Under the pieces are notes generated by a model, which did no database searches, was not told the origin of the DNA, and saw only the letters and a list, made by a program, of their open reading frames with translations. Shown piece after piece: positions 24,927 through 32,341 of a stretch of 64,000 bases of DNA. Made by a program: the position numbers and the translations under genes. Origin of the DNA: Burkholderia sp. Leaf177 (GTDB lineage: Bacteria > Pseudomonadota > Gammaproteobacteria > Burkholderiales > Burkholderiaceae); the NCBI RefSeq assembly GCF_001424345.1, contig NZ_LMPF01000021.1, forward strand, positions 656,635 through 720,634. The letters are read 5' to 3'. Every line of letters begins with the position of its first letter. Within the stretch, counting starts at the first letter, position 1.

Positions 24927-25286
24927 ATGAAGAAAACGCTGAGCGGGATGATGTGCGCGGTGTTCGCATTGGCAACCTCATTGACAACTTCATTGACGTC
25001 CGTAGTGGCGCACGCGGCGCCGGACGGCGCGGCGGCTCTAGCTATAGTGCAGAAGAACAACTGCCTTGGATGTCACGCGGTGAAAACGCAAGTGGTCGGG
25101 CCGGCGTATCAGGCGGTGGCCAAGAAATACAAGAACGATCCTTCCGCGCTGGACAAGCTGTTCACCAAGGTTCGAAACGGCGGCGCTGGCGTCTGGGGCG
25201 AAATCCCGATGCCGCCGAACCCGAATATCAGCGATGCCGATCTGCATACAGTCATCGAATGGATCCTCGCTGGTGCAAAGTCGTAA
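24927..25286 (+). CDS. Monohaem cytochrome c, class I (c551/c552-like)
   Basis: 119 residues: a signal peptide of about 30 residues ending SVVAHAA, then one haem site CLGCH in QKNNCLGCHAVKTQVVGPAYQ and the distal methionine in EIPMPPNPNISDADL. It should carry single electrons in the periplasm from the GMC dehydrogenase to a terminal oxidase. It starts 3 bp after the ribbon-helix-helix stop, so it belongs to that unit. Burkholderia FAD-glucose dehydrogenases usually pair with a larger trihaem cytochrome, so a monohaem partner marks this as a different type. Confidence 0.93.
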   Translation: MKKTLSGMMCAVFALATSLTTSLTSVVAHAAPDGAAALAIVQKNNCLGCHAVKTQVVGPAYQAVAKKYKNDPSALDKLFTKVRNGGAGVWGEIPMPPNPNISDADLHTVIEWILAGAKS

Positions 25287-25365
25287 AAAGCACCGCGTTT
25301 CCGGCGTCTAGGTAAAACCCCTATTTCGCGTGCCCTCCTCACGCTCTACTCTCGCATCACTCGTA

Positions 25366-25394
25366 AACAGAACGACGTTCTGTTGGATAGAACG
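25366..25394. promoter_or_regulatory. 19-bp perfect palindrome plus a third half-site, candidate IclR operator
   Basis: AACAGAACG, one central A and CGTTCTGTT (25366-25384) form an exact inverted repeat. A further AGAACG at 25389-25394 repeats the first half-site exactly 20 bp away, about two helical turns. A -10-like TATAAG lies at 25396, so the palindrome covers the -35 region of the MFS operon promoter. IclR proteins often bind such multi-half-site operators. Confidence 0.6.
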
Positions 25395-25425
25395 ATATAA
25401 GTGAGACGCCCGTAGGAGGGTTCAA

Positions 25426-26859
25426 ATGGCAAGTCTGCCAATCGATGCGACCCGTGGATCGCGCAAACCAGACGTCAGCGGCAGCGAAACCGCGCCCGGG
25501 ATCAACGCGCGTATCGACCGATTGCCGGCTACGCGTTCGGTGTGGACGCTTGTTTTTCTGCTGTCCATCGGCGGCTGGTTCGAATTCTACGACCTCTTTT
25601 TCACCGCCTACGTAGGCCCGGGCCTCGTCAAAAGCGGCCTGTATTCAACAACGACTGCATCGTTCTTCGGCGTCTCCGGGCTTGGCGCGTTCGTGGCGGC
25701 ATCGTTCGCGGGGCTGTTCATCGGTACGTTCTTTCTTGCCGGAATGGCCGATAAATACGGCCGCAAGACCATCTTCACCGTCTCCCTGCTCTGGTATTCC
25801 ATTGCCACGCTGGTCATGGCTTTTCAGACCACCGCGCCCGCCATCAACATGTGGCGGCTGATCGCGGGCATTGGCGTGGGCGTGGAACTCGTGACCATCG
25901 ATACCTACGTCAGCGAACTCGTGCCGAAACATTTGAGGGGCCGCGCGTTCGCGTTCGTGCATCTGGTGCAGTACACGGCGGTGCCGTCGGTTGCGTTTTT
26001 CGCATGGTGGCTCGTGCCGCAAAAGCCGTTCGGTCTGGATGGCTGGCGCTGGGTCGTGATCATCGGGGCGCTGGGTGCGCTGGTCGTGTGGGCAATCCGC
26101 CAGCGCGTGCCGGAAAGTCCGCGCTGGCTCGCGCAGCAAGGCCGCGCTGCGGAAGCCGAGCAAGTGCTTCACGCGCTCGAGACGAAAGTCGCCGCGCAAT
26201 ACGGACGCCCGCTGCCCGAGCCCGTCGCGACGATCGAACCGGCGACAACCAAGGCCGCGTTCCGCGAGATCTGGCAACCGCCATATCGCAAACGCGCGAT
26301 TACCATGCTCGTCTTCAATCTTTTTCAGGCGATCGGTTTTTATGGTTTTGCGTCTTGGGTACCGACCCTGCTCGTCTCCAAAGGCGTCACGATCACGCAT
26401 AGCTTGCTGTACTCGTTTGTGATCGCGATCTCGAATCCGTTCGGACCGCTGATTGGTATGGCGATCGCGGATCGTATAGAACGCAAGACGTTGATTGTGT
26501 TGTCCGCGCTCGGCATTGCCGTGTTCGGCAGTTTGTTCGCGACGCAAACATCGCCCGTCATGCTGATGATTCTCGGCGTATTGATCACGTTGTGCGGCAC
26601 GCTGCTTTCGGTCGGTTATCACGCGTATCAGACCGAGCTTTTCCCGACCCGGTTGCGGGCGCGCGCCGTCGGTCTTGTCTATTCCATCTCGCGTCTTTCC
26701 GCGATGTTTTCCGGCTTCATGATTGCGTTCGCGTTGCGTCACTTCGACGTGACCGGCGTGTTCGCACTGATCAGCGCGTCGATGGTCATGGTGATGGGCG
26801 CCATCGGCATCTTCGGACCGCGTACCAACAATCGCAATCTGGACGAGATCTCGCATTGA
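25426..26859 (+). CDS. MFS transporter, sugar/organic-acid porter type
   Basis: 477 residues with twelve predicted membrane helices. The signature loop between helices 2 and 3 is GMADKYGRKTIF, with its counterpart ADRIERKTLIV in the second half, and the motif PESPRWLAQQGRAAEAEQVL precedes the central cytoplasmic loop. This places it in the sugar-porter/aromatic-acid-porter branch of MFS. It is the first gene of a unit with a CoA-transferase and a citryl-CoA-lyase-like enzyme, so its likely cargo is the carboxylic acid those enzymes process. GGAGGG precedes the start. Confidence 0.9.
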   Translation: MASLPIDATRGSRKPDVSGSETAPGINARIDRLPATRSVWTLVFLLSIGGWFEFYDLFFTAYVGPGLVKSGLYSTTTASFFGVSGLGAFVAASFAGLFIGTFFLAGMADKYGRKTIFTVSLLWYSIATLVMAFQTTAPAINMWRLIAGIGVGVELVTIDTYVSELVPKHLRGRAFAFVHLVQYTAVPSVAFFAWWLVPQKPFGLDGWRWVVIIGALGALVVWAIRQRVPESPRWLAQQGRAAEAEQVLHALETKVAAQYGRPLPEPVATIEPATTKAAFREIWQPPYRKRAITMLVFNLFQAIGFYGFASWVPTLLVSKGVTITHSLLYSFVIAISNPFGPLIGMAIADRIERKTLIVLSALGIAVFGSLFATQTSPVMLMILGVLITLCGTLLSVGYHAYQTELFPTRLRARAVGLVYSISRLSAMFSGFMIAFALRHFDVTGVFALISASMVMVMGAIGIFGPRTNNRNLDEISH

Positions 26860-26911
26860 TGTGCGGCGTTGTGTGTTTCGATTTTGGCAGCTTTAAACAA
26901 GAGGGTTTGAC

Positions 26912-28111
26912 ATGACGCTTCCGTTAGCTGGCGTACGGGTCCTGGATTTATCGAATGTGCTGGCCGGACCGTTTTGCGCGTATCAACTCGCGTTGCTCGG
27001 CGCCGAGGTCATCAAGGTCGAACATCCCGAGGGCGGCGATCTTGCGCGAAGACTCGGCGCCGATAAGGAAGCCTCGGCGCGTGACATGGGCGCTTCGTTC
27101 GTTGCCGTGAACGCAGGCAAACAATCGATCACGCTGAATCTCAAGGACGCGCGCGGCAAGGAAATCCTGCGCTCGCTCGTGAAGACCGCTGACGTTCTGG
27201 TCGAAAATTTCCGGCCCGGCGTCATGACGCGGCTCGAATTGGGTTACGAAGCGCTCAGTGAAATCAATCCGAAGCTCGTCTATTGCGCTATCTCCGGATT
27301 TGGTAAGGATGGCGAATTATCGAAACGTCCCGCTTACGATCAGATCATCCAGGGCATTTCGGGCGTGATGAGCGTCACCGGCGATTCCGAAAGCGCGCCG
27401 TTGCGCGTCGGTTATCCCGTGTCCGATACAGTCGGCGGACTGACGGCGGCATTCGGAATTTGCGCCGCGCTGGTCGATGCGCGTGCGAACGGCCGCGGCC
27501 GGATGCTCGATGTATCCATGCTCGAAGCCACGCTTTCAACCATGGGCTGGGTCGTATCGAACTATTTGAACGCGGGCGTGACACCCTCGCCCATGGGCAA
27601 CGAAAACTTCACAGCCGCGCCTTCCGGCACGTTCAAGACCGGCGATGGCTTGCTCAATATCGCCGCGAACGAAACCAAGCAATTCTTAAGTCTGTGCCGT
27701 TCGATCGGTCGCCCGGATCTCGCCGATGACCCGCGTTTTTCCGAGCGCAACGCGCGCAAGGTGAATCGCGCGGCGTTGAAGGCGGAGATCGAAGCTGCGT
27801 TGGCATCGGACAGCGCGATCAACTGGGACGCGAAATTTATCGATGCCGGCGTGCCGGCCGGACGCGTAATGTCGGTGCCGGAAATCCTCGCGCATCCGCA
27901 TATGGTTTCGCGCGAATTTGTGCACGAATTCAACGGCGATGACGCCGCGACCCGGCAACGCGTCACGCGCGCGGGTTTTCGTTTCGCCGACGCCGACACC
28001 GCGCCCACATCGCCCGCACCGGTTTTATCGGCGGACACGCGCGAGCATCTTTCCGTACTCGGTTTCGACGCCGCGGAAATCGACCAATTACGCGCAGAAG
28101 GAGTGATCTGA
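26912..28111 (+). CDS. CaiB/BaiF-family (family III) CoA-transferase
   Basis: 399 residues. The N-terminus VRVLDLSNVLAGPFCAYQLALLGAEVIKVEHPEGGD is typical of family III transferases. The catalytic aspartate lies in RVGYPVSDTVGGLTAAFG near residue 170. The Frc glycine loop is absent, so it is not an oxalate enzyme. It is followed after 1 bp by the lyase gene, which strongly suggests that it loads CoA onto a di- or tricarboxylate that the lyase then cleaves. Citrate, citramalate and a related acid are all possible. It lies 52 bp after the MFS gene. Confidence 0.9.
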   Translation: MTLPLAGVRVLDLSNVLAGPFCAYQLALLGAEVIKVEHPEGGDLARRLGADKEASARDMGASFVAVNAGKQSITLNLKDARGKEILRSLVKTADVLVENFRPGVMTRLELGYEALSEINPKLVYCAISGFGKDGELSKRPAYDQIIQGISGVMSVTGDSESAPLRVGYPVSDTVGGLTAAFGICAALVDARANGRGRMLDVSMLEATLSTMGWVVSNYLNAGVTPSPMGNENFTAAPSGTFKTGDGLLNIAANETKQFLSLCRSIGRPDLADDPRFSERNARKVNRAALKAEIEAALASDSAINWDAKFIDAGVPAGRVMSVPEILAHPHMVSREFVHEFNGDDAATRQRVTRAGFRFADADTAPTSPAPVLSADTREHLSVLGFDAAEIDQLRAEGVI

Positions 28112-28112
28112 C

Positions 28113-28937
28113 ATGACGCAGGATTTTGATGCCGGCACGCTTGCCGCGGATTACTGGAGCACATCGATCATCGATATCCATCCAGGTTCGATCAACGTGC
28201 GTGGTTTTCCGATTCAGGAACTGATCGGTTCGATCAGTTTTCCACAAATGATCTGGCTGATGTTGCGCGGCGAATTGCCCGATAAAAATCAGGCGAGCCT
28301 GTTCGAAGCAGCATTGGTAGCGTCGGTCGATCACGGACCGCACGCGCCGTCCATCGCCATTTCGCGCATGGCCACAAGCTGCGGTTTGCCGCTGAACGGC
28401 GCAATGGCATCGGCAATCAATGCACTCGACGACGTGCACGGCGGCGCGGGTCAGCAAGCGGTTGAACTTTATGATTCGATCGTCGCGCTCGAAACTTCGA
28501 GCGTTTCGCTGACCGATGCCGTCGCGCAAGGCGTCGATGAATTTATCAGCGAACGCGGAAAATATCTGCCGGGTTTCGGCCATCGGTTTCATCCCGTCGA
28601 TCCGCGCGCCACGAAGCTGCTCGCGTTGGTCGATGCCAGTGTCGAGCAAGGCGTGATCGGCGGAAAATATGCGGCGGTTGCGCGGGGTATCGAAGCGTTG
28701 TTGAAGGCGCGCAAGAACAAGCCGGTGCCGATGAACATCGACGGCGCGACCGCGGTCATTTATGCGGAGCTGGGATTCGCGCCCGAGCTTGCTCGCGGAG
28801 TGTTTTGTTTATCGCGGGCGGTCGGGATTTTGTCGCACGCCTGGGAGCAGCGCGGCCGGAATGAACGCAACAAAGGTCCGATGCCGCGGCAAATGGCTTA
28901 CAAGTACACGGGCAAATCCGAGCGTCATTTGACGTGA
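28113..28937 (+). CDS. Citryl-CoA-lyase-like protein (short citrate synthase family)
   Basis: 274 residues, far shorter than a citrate synthase (about 430) but matching stand-alone citryl-CoA lyases. Active-site histidines are recognisable in ALDDVHGGAGQQAVEL near residue 110 and in PGFGHRFHPVDPRATKLL near residue 155. The C-terminal GFAPELARGVFCLSRAVGILSHAWEQR corresponds to the dimer and active-site end of the fold. Cleavage of citryl-CoA gives acetyl-CoA and oxaloacetate; a methyl analogue (citramalyl-CoA) would give pyruvate. The start codon lies 1 bp after the CoA-transferase stop. Its 3' end overlaps the convergent IclR gene by 13 bp. Confidence 0.82.
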   Translation: MTQDFDAGTLAADYWSTSIIDIHPGSINVRGFPIQELIGSISFPQMIWLMLRGELPDKNQASLFEAALVASVDHGPHAPSIAISRMATSCGLPLNGAMASAINALDDVHGGAGQQAVELYDSIVALETSSVSLTDAVAQGVDEFISERGKYLPGFGHRFHPVDPRATKLLALVDASVEQGVIGGKYAAVARGIEALLKARKNKPVPMNIDGATAVIYAELGFAPELARGVFCLSRAVGILSHAWEQRGRNERNKGPMPRQMAYKYTGKSERHLT

Positions 28938-29689
28938 GCTTCTGCCGCGCGCCGTTGCGCCTGACGCAGCGCGCGCGCGTCGCCGCCGAGCGCATCGGTT
29001 GCTCGCGCCGCGCAATCGAACAACGCGCCGAGATTCGTGTCCACGAACGCCTGGTCGATACGCGAGCTCGGTCCCGCTAGCGTGATCACGCCGCGTAAGC
29101 TTTGGCGCACACCGAAGACGGGCATCGATACACCCGCGGTTTCGCGGTCGCGTTCGCCCATCGATACGTAATAGAAGTCCTCGCGGATCTGCTCGAATAC
29201 TTCGCCCTCTTTTCCGCCAAACGCCAGCAACGCCATGCCGCCGGAACCGCTTTCCAGCGGCAGCACATCGCCTTCGCGCACGTGATAACGCACGGCGTGC
29301 GTCGAATCCACGCGATGCAGGCAGACGCGCACCGCGTCATCGCGAACGTAAAACGACACGCTTTCGCCGCTGATCTCGGCGAGTTCGCGCATGAGCGGCA
29401 CGACGATGTCGCCGAGATTCAGGCTTCGTTGATAAACGGCGCCAAGCATGAAAGTGGATGGACCGAGTTGATAGCGGCCATCGTCGAGACGCAACAGCAA
29501 GCGGTGCTGGATCAACGCGCCGGCAAGCCGCAACAAGGTGCTTTTGTATAGACCTGTGCGGGACGCGAGTTCGGCGAGCGTGAGGGCGTCGTCGTCGGGA
29601 CGGAAAGCGAAAAGAATCGCGCACGCACGGTCGATGACAGCAACGCCTTCACTTTCTTTCGGGCGTGGGTTATCGGCGGGCGTAGGCAT
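28925..29689 (-). CDS. IclR-family transcriptional regulator
   Basis: 254 residues. The N-terminal helix-turn-helix is at about residues 15-75 (VIDRACAILFAF, then LTLAELASRTGLYKSTLLRLAGALIQHRLL). The IclR effector domain follows, with YYVSMGERDRETAGVSMPVFG and VRQSLRGVITLAGPSSRID near the C-terminus. It is convergent with the MFS/CoA-transferase/lyase operon and is the only regulator beside it. The perfect palindrome at that operon's promoter is its likely target. No similar palindrome was seen before its own start. Confidence 0.9.
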   Translation of the reverse strand: MPTPADNPRPKESEGVAVIDRACAILFAFRPDDDALTLAELASRTGLYKSTLLRLAGALIQHRLLLRLDDGRYQLGPSTFMLGAVYQRSLNLGDIVVPLMRELAEISGESVSFYVRDDAVRVCLHRVDSTHAVRYHVREGDVLPLESGSGGMALLAFGGKEGEVFEQIREDFYYVSMGERDRETAGVSMPVFGVRQSLRGVITLAGPSSRIDQAFVDTNLGALFDCAARATDALGGDARALRQAQRRAAEAHVK

Positions 29690-29800
29690 GGTGACGTGTC
29701 GTGGTTGGATCGAAGAGGAAATTTTACGCGATGCCAGTCGGGCTAATTGGGTTTGTAGCAGTCTTGCCAGGCGTTAAACAGGCAGACAGTTAGTTGCTTT

Positions 29801-30268
29801 TCAGAATGGCCGATTTATCAGCCGCAAAATCCGCTGGTCGTGACTCACTTGCATGGTTTCAGCAATCTCAAGACGAGCCGCATCCGGATGCGCCGGGTTC
29901 AGCAAGAAGTTCGTCGCGGGCAAGATGGCGCTGGGCACTTTCAATAACGCAGTCGCGCCGCTGGCAAGCCATTCCGTTCCTGCCGACTGCGTCCATTGCA
30001 GATCGGCACGCCAGTTTTCGAGGGTATCGGATTCAAGCAGTTCCGCAATCCCGATGTCCTCAGGAACTTCGATACGCAGCAACTGATAGGAGTCCGGGAC
30101 TTGTTCCGAGTGCCCCAGCTCCTGATGAACGAGGATTTCGAGCAGCGCCGAAGCCGGATGTTCAGCGAGATATACGACAGGCTGCCCCGCGAAGTGCCAG
30201 CGCCCCGGCGCGCGCAGTCCGCCGATGCCTCGCAGATCGGCATAGTTGCTGATACGCCAAAGCTCCAT
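29801..30268 (-). CDS. RES-domain toxin (NAD+-degrading type)
   Basis: 155 residues. RES-family features are MELWRISNYADLRGIGGLRAPGRWHFAGQPVVYLAEHPASALLEIL at the N-terminus, giving the conserved arginine, tyrosine and glutamate of the pocket, and PSAILPATNFLLNPAHPDAARL near the C-terminus with the conserved serine/asparagine region. Characterised RES toxins (MbcT, ParT, Res) deplete NAD+ or modify metabolic enzymes. The ATG overlaps the last base of the upstream antitoxin stop (TGATG), as expected for a two-gene toxin-antitoxin operon. Confidence 0.88.
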   Translation of the reverse strand: MELWRISNYADLRGIGGLRAPGRWHFAGQPVVYLAEHPASALLEILVHQELGHSEQVPDSYQLLRIEVPEDIGIAELLESDTLENWRADLQWTQSAGTEWLASGATALLKVPSAILPATNFLLNPAHPDAARLEIAETMQVSHDQRILRLINRPF

Positions 30269-30723
30269 CAGCCGAAATACCCTTCGTCGAGTTGCACCAG
30301 CGCTTCTTCAACGAGCCGCGCGCCGTGTTCCGTGGAAGCCATGTCGAGCGCCGTTTTTCCGCCAAAGCGATGTTGCCGGCTCCTGAGCCATTGCATCGAC
30401 TTGTCCTGATTGTCAAAAGCCGTATCGGCCTGCGCAACGATCTTGGCGAGACGGATAGCTTTATCGGATTCATCGGTCGAGAGACGTTCCTGATTCTGCC
30501 TGCGATGCGTCAGCGTTCGCCGCGGAATGATGAAGTTCAGTTCGTCCGCCTTCAATCCGTGAGCCGACAACCGGTCGATGACATCGACCGCAACGCGCTC
30601 GGCCGCGAGTTCCGCCAGATCGAGTCCGGAGTGGATAGACGCATCGAGCAACTCGGTGAGCAACGCGAATTCGGCCCGCTTTGGATTGACGGACCCGGTG
30701 GGTTTGAAAACGACGGCGGTCAT
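30268..30723 (-). CDS. MbcA/ParS/Xre-type antitoxin
   Basis: 151 residues from the ATG at 30723. An upstream in-frame extension of over 130 codons lies opposite other genes and is not credible. The C-terminal MbcA/ParS toxin-binding domain is recognisable: LTHRRQNQERLSTDESDKAIRLAKIVAQADTAF, then SMQWLRSRQHRFGGKTALDMASTEHGARLVEEALVQLDEGYFG. The N-terminal half has an Xre-like helical segment (VAVDVIDRLSAHGLKADELNFIIPRRT). It should bind and neutralise the RES toxin and repress the operon. The antitoxin-first order and 1-bp overlap are typical. Confidence 0.88.
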   Translation of the reverse strand: MTAVVFKPTGSVNPKRAEFALLTELLDASIHSGLDLAELAAERVAVDVIDRLSAHGLKADELNFIIPRRTLTHRRQNQERLSTDESDKAIRLAKIVAQADTAFDNQDKSMQWLRSRQHRFGGKTALDMASTEHGARLVEEALVQLDEGYFG

Positions 30724-30797
30724 GGCGAATCCTGTTTGGCAATTTGCACGTTCATTATAGGCATTTTGCCGATACAACGCGAGAGGCGTCCGAATTG

Positions 30798-31211
30798 TCA
30801 AGCGGCGTGTTCCGGCGAGTTTCGCGCGCTCATGATCCGCGAAAGATTGATCTCGATCCAATCGGCCAGCGCACTCACCTGCTGCGCGACTTCCTTGCCC
30901 AACGTCGTCAGCCGATAGTCCACGTGCGGCGGCAATACGTCGTACGAAGTCCGCACCACAAAACCATCGGCGGCAAGCCATTGCAATGTCTGCGCGAGCA
31001 TCTTTTCGCTCACGCCATCCACCTTCCGACGCAGATCGCTGAAACGGCAAGTTTTTTCGTCCATCAGCACCATGAGTACGAGCACGCCCCATCGGCTGGT
31101 CACGTGCTTGAGGACTTCGCGCGACGGACAATCCGCGGAGAGCAACTCGCCGCGCCGAACGAGTTCGGACAAAGGCATTGCGTCAGCGGTCATTTCAACA
31201 TTCGAGTTCAT
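30798..31211 (-). CDS. HxlR-family transcriptional regulator
   Basis: 137 residues. The winged-helix core contains CPSREVLKHVTSRWGVLVLMVLMDEKTCRFSDLRRKVDGVSEKMLAQTLQWLAADGFVVR, typical of HxlR with the conserved N-terminal cysteine. The cysteine can act as a thiol sensor of quinones or aldehydes in relatives such as QorR, YodB and HypR. It is divergent from a QorB-like reductase gene, the same pairing as E. coli ytfH/qorB. Two tandem operator-like repeats fill the shared promoter region. Confidence 0.9.
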   Translation of the reverse strand: MNSNVEMTADAMPLSELVRRGELLSADCPSREVLKHVTSRWGVLVLMVLMDEKTCRFSDLRRKVDGVSEKMLAQTLQWLAADGFVVRTSYDVLPPHVDYRLTTLGKEVAQQVSALADWIEINLSRIMSARNSPEHAA

Positions 31212-31215
31212 GGAT

Positions 31216-31250
31216 ACTTACCTTCGCGTACGTACTTACGAAAAGTTAGT
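31216..31250. promoter_or_regulatory. Two tandem inverted repeats in the hxlR/qorB-like promoter region
   Basis: ACTTAC-N6-GTACGT (31216-31233) is followed directly by ACTTAC-N5-GTTAGT (31234-31250). Each is an inverted repeat with one mismatch. The left half-sites recur exactly 18 bp apart between the two divergent genes, as expected for a dimeric HxlR repressor. Confidence 0.55.
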
Positions 31251-31315
31251 TTATCCGATACCTTGCGGATTCGGTTGTTTCCCACGCCGCTTTCCATCAC
31301 TCAAGGAGGTCTCTC

Positions 31316-32170
31316 ATGATCGCAGTCACTGGCGCCACCGGCCAACTCGGCCGTCTTGTCATCGAAGCATTGTTGAAAACCGTGCCAGCCGCGCAGATCG
31401 TCGCTGCGGCGCGTAGTCCGGAAAAAGCATCCGATCTCGCCGGCCGCGGCGTTCAGGTCCGGCGCGCGGACTACGATGATCCCGCCACGCTTGACGCCGC
31501 GTTCGCCGGCGTCAAGAAGTTGCTGCTGGTTTCATCGAGCGAAGTTGGCAAGCGCGGAGTTCAACATCGCGCGGCGATCGATGCGGCGCGCCGCGCCGGC
31601 GTGGAACTGATTGCCTACACAAGCGTGCTTCACGTCGATACCTCGCCGCTCGGCCTTGCGGGCGAACATCGCGAAACGGAAGCGGCGCTGCGCGATTCGA
31701 CCGTGCCGTTTGTCGTTCTGCGCAACGGCTGGTACACGGAAAACTACACGGGAAGCCTGGCGGCGGTGCTTGAACACGGCGCCGTTCTAGGCGATTCGGG
31801 CGATGGATTGATTTCATCGGCAGCGCGTGCGGATTATGCCGAAGCGGCCGCCGCCGTGTTGACCGAAGGTGAGCACGCAGGTCGCATCTATGAACTGGCT
31901 GGCGACACGGCCTATACGCTCACCGATTTTGCCGCCGAAGTGGCGCGTCAGTCGGGTAAGGCCGTGGTGTATCGGGACATGTCCGAGGCCGAGTACAAAG
32001 CGGCTTTGGTTGGTGTCGGTTTGCCCGAACCGGTTGCTGATCTGATCGCTGACTCGGGAACCGGCGCGGCAAAAGGCGCGCTCTTCGATGACAACCATCA
32101 ACTGAGTAAGCTCCTCGGCCGTCCAACGACACCGCTGGCTGCTGTCATTGCTGCGGCACTTGCAAAGTAA
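31316..32170 (+). CDS. NmrA/QorB-like NAD(P)H-dependent reductase
   Basis: 284 residues. The atypical-SDR nucleotide motif is IAVTGATGQLGRLVIEALL at the N-terminus. LLLVSSSEVGKRGVQHRAAIDAARRAGVELIAYTSVLH and VLRNGWYTENYTGSL are typical of the QorB/YtfG branch. Members reduce quinones with NADPH or act as redox-sensing proteins. AAGGAGG precedes the start. Its pairing with a divergent HxlR regulator supports a role in response to quinone or electrophile stress. Confidence 0.9.
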   Translation: MIAVTGATGQLGRLVIEALLKTVPAAQIVAAARSPEKASDLAGRGVQVRRADYDDPATLDAAFAGVKKLLLVSSSEVGKRGVQHRAAIDAARRAGVELIAYTSVLHVDTSPLGLAGEHRETEAALRDSTVPFVVLRNGWYTENYTGSLAAVLEHGAVLGDSGDGLISSAARADYAEAAAAVLTEGEHAGRIYELAGDTAYTLTDFAAEVARQSGKAVVYRDMSEAEYKAALVGVGLPEPVADLIADSGTGAAKGALFDDNHQLSKLLGRPTTPLAAVIAAALAK

Positions 32171-32180
32171 TCATCCTGAA

Positions 32181-32212
32181 ATGAGCGCGGTCGAGATGAA
32201 GGCCGCGCTCAT
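32181..32212 (+). terminator. Hairpin downstream of the QorB-like gene
   Basis: ATGAGCGCGG (32181-32190) and CCGCGCTCAT (32203-32212) form a perfect 10-bp stem 10 bases after the stop. There is no U-tract, so this is a probable rather than a certain terminator. Confidence 0.5.
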
Positions 32213-32341
32213 ACATTAGCGCAAAGTTATGCGCGCTTAGGCTGCCTCGTATACTTATCAGATGTAGCGTTTTTTGTTGTCAAACGGCCGTACCGCTGGT
32301 AGCCTCCCTTCAAGCTATTGAAATCAAAGCATAAATACGCC

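Noticed and set aside
25645..26856. Open frame of 403 codons on minus opposite the MFS gene
   Set aside because: Highly charged translation opposite a clear membrane protein; an artefact of codon bias.
30724..31131. N-terminal extension of the antitoxin frame
   Set aside because: The extra residues lie opposite the HxlR gene and do not resemble antitoxin N-termini; the ATG at 30723 gives a normal MbcA-type protein.
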